Assembly (NCBI RefSeq): GCF_963678635.1
Contig: NC_087063.1
Location: forward strand, 43,168,759-43,228,758
Origin: Symsagittifera roscoffensis
Lineage: Eukaryota; Xenacoelomorpha; Acoela; Convolutidae
Direction of reading: 5' to 3'
Length of the DNA: 60,000 nt
Shown piece after piece: positions 46,201 to 53,700 of this stretch. Under the pieces are notes generated by a model. It saw nothing but the letters and a program-made list of their open reading frames with translations. It ran no database searches and was not told the origin of the DNA. The translations under genes were made by a program, and so were the position numbers. Positions within the stretch are counted from its first letter, which is position 1. Each line of letters opens with the position of its first letter.

Positions 46201-46533
46201 TTCAGCAGCACTCCCCCATCCGCCATCTTCAAAGGCAACAGAACTGGAGAAACAGTCACCGACCACACCCAGAAACCCGACTATAGTCAGGCTCCACCTG
46301 CCGGACACCGAGATGTGAACCTATTTCCTCCAAAAAAGTCACCGACACGACTTGAAGTGCGCAAAAGTATACACCGAAGTGAACATGTCGATGAAAGTGT
46401 GACATCGAAGAAGTTGAATGATGTTCAACTTAAATTAGCAGAGCCGGAAAAAATGGAAGTTGAACCGCAATCCACGAAGAGACTTTCGGTTTTACCAGAC
46501 GATACACGCAGTTCCTGTTGCAGCTCCGTTTGA
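28108..46533 (+). CDS. Divergent rhabdomeric-type (r-)opsin, partial: helix 4 to C-terminus in six exons
   Basis: Six exons: about 28108-28284, 30967-31093, 37003-37109, 40844-40959, 42319-42375 and 46126-46533. GT-AG introns of phase 1, 2, 1, 0 and 0 join without breaking the frame. The protein is a seven-helix light-receptor-type GPCR. Visible parts are helix 4, the second extracellular loop, helix 5 beginning RAY, a short third cytoplasmic loop, helix 6 with GWTPY, helix 7 with the retinal-binding lysine in AAAKLSCVYN, and a 150-residue tail. RAY and the Y..E.........D spacing in the loop match melanopsin/r-opsins best (from memory of the family; inference). Oddities: Trp replaces the loop's disulfide cysteine, NPxxY is NSSMF, and CWxP is GWTP. 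Helices 1-3 and the DRY region were not found in the 28 kb upstream, so the gene is probably cut by the window edge. It is convergent with DRC9. Confidence 0.82.
28659..28952. mobile_element. Tc1/mariner-like MITE (foldback, 294 bp)
   Basis: It is flanked by TA on both sides (28657-28658 and 28953-28954). The ends are CAGTGCTGATTTAA and TTAAATCAGCACTC, so the terminal inverted repeats start with the CAGTGCTG word common in Tc1-like elements. The whole left half is complementary to the right half (arms about 135 bp with mismatches). There is no ORF. Confidence 0.85.
30085..30610. mobile_element. Probable MITE with inverted ends of about 60-70 bp
   Basis: Left-arm words 'gtcgcaatttcgaccaaccc', 'attagaatta' and 'aactatag' (30097-30150) reappear as complements at 30543-30590. 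The ends and target duplication could not be fixed. Confidence 0.5.
30967..31093 (+). CDS. Opsin exon: helix 5 and start of third cytoplasmic loop
   Basis: Acceptor TTTTAG, donor CTCAA|GTAAGCC. It joins the previous exon as Gly (G|GA) and reads RAYIILLLIFEYLVPLLAI and on through GIYVAILHRMIRQSR. RAY at the start of helix 5 and the helix-5 proline (LVPLL) are typical of opsins. It ends at phase 2. Confidence 0.88.
31505..31940. mobile_element. TIR element (GCCGGACATCAAGCCGACGG type), copy 1
   Basis: The left end GGGTGCCGGACATCAAGCCG continues ACGGGACTTCA. The right end is its inverted equivalent, TGAAGTCCCGTCGGCTTG followed by TTGCCTTAGACC. A second copy in opposite orientation is at 39072-39331. 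There is no transposase; it is non-autonomous and its superfamily is not assigned. Confidence 0.65.
32440..32715 (+). repeat. Decayed family H relic
   Basis: It retains 'taacgcgaattattgatgcg', 'cgttccaaattgaattg', 'gggcagtcggaacattcaagg' and 'cctgatgcacgagcagtcttg' in family H order. Confidence 0.6.
32716..34910. other. Intronic AT-rich stretch
   Basis: No exon or repeat boundary was recognised. Confidence 0.4.
34911..35404. repeat. Long inverted repeat: 196-bp arms, 102-bp spacer
   Basis: Arm 34911-35106 is complementary to 35209-35404 with 6 mismatches and no gaps (about 97%). The arms start TGCGGAAGCTATGAAGTGGC and contain 'cgtagcctgagagtg'. The spacer also has some complementarity. Transcribed as part of the opsin intron, it would fold into a long hairpin. 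No transposon termini were recognised. Confidence 0.92.
35925..36505 (+). repeat. Hairpin-ended dispersed repeat, copy 1
   Basis: It shares ordered words with 43930-44727: 'atatctatcaaaat', 'aggctagtt', 'agcc(g/a)aaaaaa', 'gccctc', 'cttatcaagcc'. It finishes with 'attgcaatgcccttgctt' and a CCCTTGC-GCAAGGG hairpin at 36481-36500. Confidence 0.55.
37003..37109 (+). CDS. Opsin exon: helix 6
   Basis: Acceptor TTTATAG, donor CCAG|GTGAGTC. The first G completes a Lys codon. It encodes TRKITIVCALSTGAFIAGWT and then PYALLTIISFFGYTP. The conserved FxxCWxPY motif is FIAGWTPY here: Gly (GGC 37055-37057) replaces Cys, while Trp, Pro and Tyr are kept. It ends at phase 1. Confidence 0.9.
37348..37888 (-). 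repeat. Family H repeat, full-length reverse copy (intronic)
   Basis: It starts AAGACTGCTCGTATCAGGGC with loop GAA and GCCC, has the central palindrome at about 37615-37650, and ends CGAAGGTCGGAACAATAA. Confidence 0.85.
38325..38755 (-). repeat. Two abutting family H fragments (reverse)
   Basis: 38325-38422 is the 'ccaccccgagcacaaatattcc...CGGAACAATAA'-type end (here 'cagaacaataa'). A new head, AAGACTGCTTGTATCAGGGC, starts at 38430 and runs to the central palindrome (about 38690-38720). Element tail directly followed by element head suggests tandem insertion or a tandem precursor. Confidence 0.7.
39072..39331. mobile_element. TIR element, copy 2 (inverted relative to 31505-31940)
   Basis: Left end GGACAACAAGCCGACAGG. 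Right end GGCTTGAAGTCCCGTCGG continuing CTTGATGTCCGGCACCC, the complement of the left end of copy 1. It lies in the opsin intron. Confidence 0.65.
39941..40695 (+). repeat. Degenerate minisatellite, about 21-bp unit, in an opsin intron
   Basis: About 35 imperfect units of the type CTGTGGCGCAGAAAATTTAC. The period is a multiple of three, which explains a 205-codon ORF (40097-40714) through the array. Its translation is a blurred 7-residue repeat with no family likeness. Unit variants (gcgcag, gcacag, gcccag) are interspersed. Confidence 0.85.
40844..40959 (+). CDS. Opsin exon: helix 7 with retinal-binding lysine
   Basis: Acceptor GCTTCAG, donor AATAAG|GTATGC. It joins as Gly and encodes LNFVFVANAAAKLSCVYNSS and then MFWASTYMGRARDSGGNK. 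The Lys codon AAG 40879-40881 is followed by L-S-C-V-Y-N, the K-x-S-x-x-Y-N spacing of opsins. The NPxxY motif is NSSMF: Ser 40900-40902 for Pro and Phe 40909-40911 for Tyr. No HPKFR-like helix-8 start is seen. It ends at phase 0. Confidence 0.9.
41283..41813 (-). repeat. Family H repeat, full-length reverse copy (intronic)
   Basis: It starts AAGACTGCTCGTATCAGGGC, with a degraded central palindrome at about 41555-41583, and ends TTTCGTATCGAAAGTCGG followed by AACAATAA. Confidence 0.85.
41910..42262 (+). mobile_element. hAT-like non-autonomous element (intronic)
   Basis: It has the family words GGGATTCGAACCCC, 'aaagggtcctccatt', 'aaaggcgccttgggcgcc', 'gtgatttgggagagctcgg', 'caatttggtcaacctaaaat' and 'ctagatcctg'. 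The GGGATTCGAACC stretch resembles a tRNA T-loop/B-box in reverse, probably by chance or from a SINE-like ancestor. Confidence 0.55.
42319..42375 (+). CDS. Opsin exon: short juxtamembrane tail exon
   Basis: 57 bp, phase 0 at both ends, acceptor TTCTCAG, donor ATCAG|GTAACT. It encodes VLQNLDSPVTLVVPIAINQ. It is assigned by splice-site quality, open frame and position between helix 7 and the tail exon. It has no recognisable motif, so its inclusion is less certain than the membrane exons. Confidence 0.6.
43426..43600. repeat. Direct repeat pair each carrying GCGAAGCTGAGCTTCGC
   Basis: 43426-43482 and 43543-43600 share about 55 bp. Each includes a perfect 8-base-arm palindrome with a one-base loop (43443-43459 and 43561-43577). 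Confidence 0.8.
43930..44727 (+). repeat. Hairpin-ended dispersed repeat, copy 2, with tandem internal units
   Basis: Four imperfect internal units begin with CCGAAACC-like words near 44040, 44190, 44350 and 44530, so the unit is about 150-180 bp. Each contains 'tagtccccctcaccctc'-like and 'gccactaagccgatataat'-like words. It ends ATTGCAATGCCCTTGCTT with a CCCTTGC..GCAAGGG hairpin at about 44704-44724. Confidence 0.65.
45602..45700 (+). repeat. 47-bp tandem duplication
   Basis: The block CCTTCTGCTAGAATGAATAG, continuing CCTTCTGCTAAAGA, occurs at 45615 and again at 45662. Confidence 0.85.
45895..45935 (+). repeat. Isolated end of the hairpin-ended repeat
   Basis: GGTTGCAATACACTTGCTTATCACAAGGG is a decayed version of the ends at 36.5 and 44.7 kb. 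It may mark another largely decayed copy upstream. Confidence 0.45.
46126..46533 (+). CDS. Opsin terminal exon: cytoplasmic tail
   Basis: Acceptor TTTATTTAG, phase 0, stop TGA 46531-46533. It encodes 135 residues beginning NNMKTCKDDSSDCSRRSSRG, rich in S, T, R, K and P, as expected for a receptor tail with many potential kinase sites. The extreme C-terminus SSCCSSV has adjacent cysteines (possible palmitoylation) and S-S-V, a class I PDZ-ligand pattern (inference). If the internal ATG were a real start it could be read as an independent ORF, but the splice acceptor and phase fit the opsin. Confidence 0.7.
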   Translation, partial: NNMKTCKDDSSDCSRRSSRGRSLRQFSSTPPSAIFKGNRTGETVTDHTQKPDYSQAPPAGHRDVNLFPPKKSPTRLEVRKSIHRSEHVDESVTSKKLNDVQLKLAEPEKMEVEPQSTKRLSVLPDDTRSSCCSSV

Positions 46534-46621
46534 ACTTCGCATGAAAAGAATTTTCTTGTGTTCTCTCCCAATACATCTTTTAACATGCTCAAGTTTCAAC
46601 TCATAATTAGGGGCCTGAACT

Positions 46622-46687
46622 AATAAATAACTTGCCTACCTGAATTTATTAAATGGCATGAACTTAGCGGGCTGAAATATTAATAAA
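46622..46687 (+). terminator. Candidate polyadenylation signals of the opsin gene
   Basis: AATAAA occurs at 46622-46627 and 46682-46687, about 90 and 150 bases after the stop codon. AT-rich sequence makes chance occurrence possible. Confidence 0.4.
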
Positions 46688-48690
46688 CAGGTATGGGGGC
46701 GAAATTAGTTAAAAAACAAAATACTTAATGACAACTTGTCAAAATATTCGTTCAGGTCAAAGTCACTTAAGTTTAGCAATAAATAAAAATATATTTTAAA
46801 GTAATTGATTGGTGTTCTTTGGTTTTTGTTAAGTTTAATTTGGGCGACAGTAAAAAACTCAGATGAAAGATAATTTATTTGCAATTTACCAGACATATCA
46901 GCTTCAAAACTTTGATTTGTATAGCAAAGGTGAAATTTATGTATGTTCAGAGCTGTAGAACTGCTGATCAATTTATAAATCCATGTTTCAGAATTAAACC
47001 AAACAAATTTATTATTTTAAAACTAAATTGCATTAGGTTTAAATATATAATGAATGTCTAATGTCCTTCTCCAATTTTTGTAAGACTTGCTGCTCAAATT
47101 AATTGTTGTCTCCATATTTTTCAACCAAGCTACTCGGTCAAACAGATCAATTTTTATGCTAACATCCTAAGATTCAGAAACGCAAATTTTTTTCGATTAA
47201 CGCTTTTGGGGAGCAAAAAATTGGGAAATATTTTTTCGTCAAACAGTTTTCACAAACTGAAGTTACTCCTTAAACACAAGTAGACTTAAACAGAAACTTG
47301 AGCCGAGTAACTACTGAAAAATTTGAACAAATCAAAAAGCGGAGAAGATACTTCAAAAATTTACCGCAGTACTGAAATTTATATGTGTAACCAAAAATTG
47401 TTCTGACTATGAAACAAAATTCGGATACAAAATTGAACACTGCTTGTATCAGGGCGAGATATACTGCTCGAATAAATTTTCTTCGACCAATTTCAAATGG
47501 AAATTGATTTTTTAAAAATTTCCCATCCTATGTAGATTTAAAAGATACATTTTGCAACTACCAACCCTGAATTTGGACAAGACTGCTGGTATCAGGGCGC
47601 ATCCTTGAATCTTCCAACTGCATTTTAAGGCCTATAGAGAAGTGGTTGCTTCAAAAAATATGATGAAATTTTTGAAGGAGAAAAAACTACAATTTTTTAA
47701 GGATTATTTTTGAAAATCATCACCCGACAAGCTATGTTAAGTACAATGTGATTCGCATATAACAAAGTATTAAATAGACAAAATAGAATGCCAAAATTGA
47801 AAATAGAACAATTTCTAAGGCGAATTAAATATCTGCTGACGCGTTAAGCCTCCGATTTACTTTAAGCCTCCGTTACATTTTACGCTTACTTACTTAGTAC
47901 TTTATCGACAAAAAGTTGGGATCTGAGCTTCCCGTACGTGAATACATTTCATTAAAGGGTTACAAAAACAAACCAAAAATCCCGAACTGTAAAAACACAG
48001 CTCTCATAAGAACTCGTATTATCCCCCCTCTCCACAGCAGAAAGATACTTAATCTGAAAAACGGTTGTAAGCGGAGTGTTTACCCTTATTTCTAAGAAAT
48101 TACTTACATCACTGTTAGAAATTATTAATAACATTTTAAGTTAAATTGCATGGTAAATAACTATGTTAAACAACTTCCCAACCCTGGTACTACCAATATC
48201 TCGCAAATCTCATCTTCTTGCAGTACTACTGCGTGAGCTGTCATTAAGACAACCACCTAGGACGAAAAAATCTTGAAAGCAAGTTTACCCTCAGATGAGC
48301 AAAAGCCTCATTAAACCAGAACAAATGCAATTGTTGGTAAATGCGCCAGAAAGCACTTAATACGTTCCCGCTCGGGTCTACTAAATCCCGCATAGGACCA
48401 AATCCCATTCGGACAAAATACCCCCAAGTACCAAATTCCCCTAAGACAAAATCCCCCCGTGTTTGTTTTAATATCCCCCCAAAATAGCATTAGGCAAAAA
48501 GGCAACTCGGAAAACTAAATTACACTTGGTCACCATAAATAGAATTAAGATTAAGGTAGAAGCATAAACAGAACTTAACCATAAATTGAAATTTATAAAG
48601 ACAAATCAACAGCGAGAGCTTTTAAATATTCAATCTCGCCGAAAGTTCTATACGCCCAAAACAACTTCCTACCTCGCGTGAATTTTTTCT
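46688..48690. other. Intergenic AT-rich stretch between convergent genes
   Basis: Apart from the family H fragments near 47.4-47.85 kb, nothing recognisable. A degenerate 'aaatcccc'-rich block at about 48380-48485 looks like simple sequence. Confidence 0.45.
47580..47850 (-). repeat. Decayed family H relic (reverse)
   Basis: It retains 'aagactgctggtatcagggc', 'ttccaactgcattttaagg', 'caatttctaaggcgaattaa' and 'gctgacgcgtta'. A second head fragment, 'actgcttgtatcagggcg', is at 47440. Confidence 0.6.
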
Positions 48691-49700
48691 TTAAAGCAAT
48701 TGCGCCAAAGTAAAAACATGCAATAATTGTTGTTTTTGGGTGGTTTTAATAAATTTCCAGATGTCTGGATTTGACATCTGTAAAATGGACGCAATTCCGC
48801 GGTGAAATCCTTCAAGAGCGTTGTTTGTTCTTGGAAGGTCGTCAATTGTACGAAAACAGACTTTCCACATGTTTTCGTGGAGTCTGGCTTGCCTTGGTGA
48901 GTGAAGCTTTTTGGTTTTCCCATCCTATAGAAGTATCCTCGAAGTAGCTTGTGATGTCCTCTGGGATCTGTTAGCTATGGCTCACGATTTTGTACCACTG
49001 CTCTACATGCAGTAGCGGTACTAAAGCAAGCGGAGCTAAGAGGCGTATGGTCTAGCTGACGTCTTTTTCCTCTAGATATTGAACGGCAAAACCGAAATCA
49101 AGTATCTTTCTGTGAATAGCCGGAGAAAAATGAAAGACACATCCTTTATTTCGGTTTCTGGGAAGTTGTCCCCCACGGAGTTTATCAAATAAAAACTGGA
49201 GCTTTTACGTCTGATTTCAGATTAGACCACAGTGCACCGTATGTGACCTGTCGCTTACCCGGAAGAAGTGAGTATATGCAGGAGAAAATTGTGCCGTCAA
49301 CAAAACAATGCATTGTATAGTCCTGATCAGTGGTAGATTTAGGGTGTTGGGCGGCCGCCCCCTCTCCCTCAGGGATTCGACCCCCTCGCCAATCAAAGGG
49401 TCCCTCCTTCGGCATCAATTCATGAAATCCAATTTGTTTCTAAAGGGTTTCCAAAGGCGCCTTTCGCGCAAATAAATACTAACTTGAAAGGGAGCACACG
49501 CCGAACAGTTTTTTGCTCAAAACTTTCCAAAAAGTGCCCAAAAACGCCGTGCTTGGCCTGTTAATTCAAAATTTTGCCTGCGGTGCTAAAAATTTTGTCA
49601 AAACAGAGTACATTATTTTGAAAATCCGCACACCACTATAGAGAATATCCTAGATCCGCCCTCGGACCTGATAGAAGTTTTCGTGGCAACCTGATAAATT
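48691..49700 (-). pseudogene. Decayed MULE (Mutator-like) transposase
   Basis: Read on the minus strand, separate frames give ordered pieces of a MULE transposase. Near 49.7-49.2 kb: FYQVYTMHCFVDG and LLPGKRQVTYGALW. Near 49.15 kb: NFPETEIKDVSF. At about 48965-48920: PEDITSYFEDTSIG. At about 48890-48690: RTIDDLPRTNNALEGFHRG and NPDIWKFI, ending TAA. The RTNNxxEGFHR and SYFEDTxIG patterns are characteristic of the family (from memory). Frame changes and stops (for example TAG near 48930) break it. A 337-bp hAT-like MITE splits its upstream part. No MULE terminal repeats were identified. Confidence 0.68.
49328..49664 (+). mobile_element. hAT-like MITE inserted in the MULE remnant
   Basis: 337 bp. 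The left end is CAGTGGTAGATTTAGGG and the right end CCTAGATCCGCCCTCG. The flanking 8-bp sequences GTCCTGAT (49320-49327) and GACCTGAT (49665-49672) match at 7 of 8 positions, the size expected for hAT. Reading the minus strand with the element and one flank omitted, the MULE frame continues uninterrupted across the site. The interior shares GGGATTCGACCCCC and 'aaggcgcctttcgcgc' with the other copies. Confidence 0.75.
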
Positions 49701-50603
49701 TTTTTTTGGGTTTTCATAGGGGAATTTTTTTCTTTTGGGGGTTTTATTCTGGGGGATTATATCCTGAGGGATTTACTCCTCGACCCTTACATACTATACA
49801 CGCAACTATAGGGAGGAACCAGAAATTCGAGCAACGTCAACCTCAATCTACCACGTTCCATCAACTAATGAATTTCGAATCATTTTCTTCACCAAAAATC
49901 CCTACTGAGCTCACACTCACACCAAGCTCAACTACGCTTCGGTTATTCTCCATTAATACACTCTTACCTCAAAAGATTTGACCCGACCGCTAAACCACCG
50001 GATCAGCCCAATCAAGACGTTTTATCACGACCGAGATAACCGACGCGCTGAAACCAGACGAGCCAATAACAATAACATGAGCCATCAGTTGTTAATTAAG
50101 TGGGATTCAAAACTCAAAGTATCTGCGTCAATCGTCCTTTTCGACATAACAAGGGATTTTTCAAGTACAACAAAGTTGAATCCTAGTCTCCTCCAGTCAA
50201 GAATCACTGGAAAACTGAGAAACTAAATTTACAATTATACACATTTCTCAACACATTCATGTACATGTTTATGTTCACTGAATCTACATACCTTTCAAAT
50301 TTATTTACAGTTCAGAATAGAATAACTAATTTTATGATCTTTGTTAGACCATTCAAACAATTTGCTGATCAAAATAAAAACAATTTCTACTCCAATTTGT
50401 GTGGTAGAATTAACTCTCTGGTAGCAAAACTATTCCATGATACGTCTAATCATTGCACAAACCGTATTTTGGATAGGAGTTAAATTTGACTGATCAACTA
50501 GAGAAGGATATCTTAAAAATTTCCAATAAAGTCGGTGAAAGTTGTTGCAATCTCGTATTAGTAGTGATTACTGTGCTGCTATTCAATTGGAGTAGGTAGG
50601 AGC
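49701..50603. other. Intergenic stretch downstream of DRC9
   Basis: It is richer in C and in open frames than its surroundings (plus-strand frames at 49706-49981 and 49978-50226). I recognise no family and see no start context, so it may be a transposon relic. TTTATT at 50300-50305 is AATAAA on the minus strand and could serve the DRC9 3' end. Confidence 0.35.
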
Positions 50604-50738
50604 CTACTTCTTTTTGCCTGACTTCTTCTTTCCCCCACCGCTCTTCTTCGATCCCTTTTTACCCCCTTTCTTGCCCTTCTTTTTCCCGTAGGGGCCAATT
50701 TGGTTGCGCACCATGCATCCCCTCCACCACGCTTGTAT
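50604..50738 (-). CDS. IQCG: DRC9 last exon: IQ motif and lysine-rich tail
   Basis: The minus-strand acceptor TTTCAG precedes ATACAAGCG. The exon encodes IQAWWRGCMVRNQIGPYGKK, then a tail made almost only of K, G and S, ending at TAG. The IQxxWRGxxVR core and the basic tail are the family's C-terminal signature. Confidence 0.93.
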   Translation of the reverse strand: MQAWWRGCMVRNQIGPYGKKKGKKGGKKGSKKSGGGKKKSGKKK

Positions 50739-53700
50739 CTGAAACACCCTCAAACGTCAAGACCAATTAAATCCAAGTGACAATCATCGCACATCCACCA
50801 TGATAGCTAATTGGCGCTACCTTTTCTTTCTCAACATTTAGGCAGATGCACTTGATATTTGCATGCCATTTATATTAACAATAGATGATATTCAATAACT
50901 ATACAGCCTCAAATACACCAGCACACACGTCAGGACGACTTAGATTCCTTAAATAGCCGCATGCTTTTGGACTTCTATGTTCGCATTAAATAATTTATGC
51001 AACCCTTTTTAAGTTGAATTTCCGCTTAATTTCAAAATAATTATAATAACCTAAACATCACAGCATCACTTCCGCAGCAAAATCTAAAAATATATTCCGT
51101 TAAAAATAGAGTTGTAAATTGGCCACTCAATCACTCAAGTACGAGAACTCTCCTTAGAAACGGTAACTTCCCAAATGGTATAAAAGTAAAACTTTTCCCA
51201 AATGGCATAAATTTCAAGTTATCATTGTAATTTAAACGTTTTGCCAGGAATGAAAACATGTGATCACGATTTGGAATTAATAGCTTACAAACAAATGTTA
51301 AGTGACAAATTTGTAGGAAAAACTGACCACAAGAACCTTATCAATAACCGCAAGCTTATGCTTTTCGCTTTTGATGCAAAATTGTTTAAAAAAATAAGAT
51401 AAAATGTCAATCAACTGTTATTTTCTCACATTGTTCACGAAAAAGTTGTTCTCGATTTTTTTTCAATGCAACTGTTGCATGAAAATTATGCCATTTGGGA
51501 AATTTTTCATTTTCATGCCATTTGGGAATTATGCCATTTGAGACGTTATCCTTAGGAACAATGGCCGCGAATTATCACAGCTTTGAAACGTTACAAACCA
51601 TGAAGTAATGCACGCAGCATTGTGTTGAATTATGAAGAATTGCATTCGCAAATGGTTCACAGTAAAAACTCTTTGAGCTTCAAAAACTGACAGCCAAAAA
51701 TGAATCCACCAATAAAAATGAACATTGGTCGAATGTAACTAGATTCGGATCTGAAATTTCACCAAGTTGGCTTCTGTCGATCATTTTGATTTTCCAAGTT
51801 CTTCCAAAATCACTTAAATTAACCAGCTTTGCTCCAAGTTTTCAGTTCCGCGGACAAGCTTTCTTCGAGAAAATAGCCAACAGACCGTTGGAAGCGAGTC
51901 AGTGAACGCAATGAAACAGAAAAATTGAACTTTCGAAGTTCAAAGTAAAAAATATATGGCCCCTAAGTATAAAAATTTCATTGACACTTTTTGATAAAAA
52001 CTAACTCAATTTGAGATAATTGGACCAATAGGCAAACGTATTATTTGGCTGCGAAATCTAAAATTAAATTCCACTTTCGAAACTAGAAATCGATCACGTT
52101 CTCCGTCACCTTTTTACTTTCGTAATTGGAGAGCGCAACTTACTTAACTTTTAGCAGATGAAATTGAATTGAACTAAAACAGTGCAATTCTTCGGTTACG
52201 TTCATCGACTCTTAGTCAAAGAGGTGTGGTGTACTCACAGCATTGCAAGCCTTGTACTCCTCGGCCATCTGCTCTGCCCTGCGTTTGGCCATCTCCTTCT
52301 CGTATCTGTCATCCACCACCACTGCCTCATATTCTTTATACTACAGAAATAACAACCAACATCAACATTACCATGCAGCTGCACTTAAAATTATAAATTA
52401 TTGATAGCTGTTTCCACTTTCGCAAGGTTGGGGGATACTAGCGCATTGTGTGCTTTTTACACCAGACGAATCAACTTAAGTTTGTTTCTTCTTTTTAATT
52501 AGCAGTTGTTGAAACGTTTTATACCATCTGAAAGATGTTAATTCCCTGCGCTCAAAATTACCTACGATCTTGTTCGTGAAGTTGTAGATTTGGTAATTGC
52601 AAGTTTGGAATGACTTAAACGCACAGAACTTCCTGTTTACTATTAAAACTTGGCGCAGAAAACGAATTAACCCGGCTAAGAAACCGTTCCAAACTGAATT
52701 AACAATATACGCAAAACTTTTCCTTCTGAACTTTTCCCAAATGTTTTATCTGTGTCTTAAAATGGAACAAGACTGCTGGTATCGGGGCGAAGCTCTGAAT
52801 GTTCCGACTGCCTTTAAGGTTTATGGAGCAGTAATATCATAAACAACAAAAAAAAAATTAAATTAATTAAAATAAAACGAAATTTTTTTTTCTAAAATTT
52901 GAATTTCCTTTCTATGAAAACCATCTATGAAAATCATCCCACACGCCATATAAAGTACAAAACAATAAATTTCGCTCCTTGTAACAAATCAATTATGGCA
53001 AATAAGCTTCTTTCAACCAATTTGGAGCGATTTCTAAGACGGATCAAATCTCCGCTTACGCGTTAATAGTGCGAATTATATCGCCCGTTAATTGTCCCTG
53101 AATGGCCAAAATGGCAATCTTTAAACCCCCATAACATTACGGAAAATGATCACAGGTGGAATATCTTTTCATATTTAAGCTCAGGACAACAGTACCTTTT
53201 GAATGACAAAAAAATTCCGTCAAAAATGGCTAGTTAAAAAGTCGAAATTTGTCTAAAGAAAAAAAACGCACCCGAGCACAAATATTCATTCCGTCACTTT
53301 CGTCGGAACAAAAAATGTGAGCATACCTTCATAAATAAAATTCAATGCCGCGTGCATAAGAACAGTAATGGGAAAAAGATATTGTAGCTTTCTGAATTCA
53401 ACGAGCAAATGAACTATAGTTTTTTCACATTTTTGTGCATCTATTTAAAATATAGGGCTGAAAGATGAAAAAAATGGAAAAGACTAAGCAGGGTCAAAAT
53501 TTGAAAAACCTCGTTTTGAAGGTGTAAAGTTGACAGTATATCAAACTAATTTCAGAGGTGTTCTTGCTGTAAGAAAAATCTCGCAACCAGGGGTGGATCT
53601 AAGATTTTCTCGAGGGGGCAAAAAAATACGAAAATTTTGTCGAACTTGTTTTAGGTCCACCAAAATAATTTAATCACTCTCAAAGCACTAAAAAGACCTT

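Noticed and set aside
49706-50226. Overlapping plus-strand ORFs as a small gene
   Set aside because: No recognisable domain, no splice or promoter support, and it lies in the intergenic transposon-rich zone. Kept only as an unexplained stretch.
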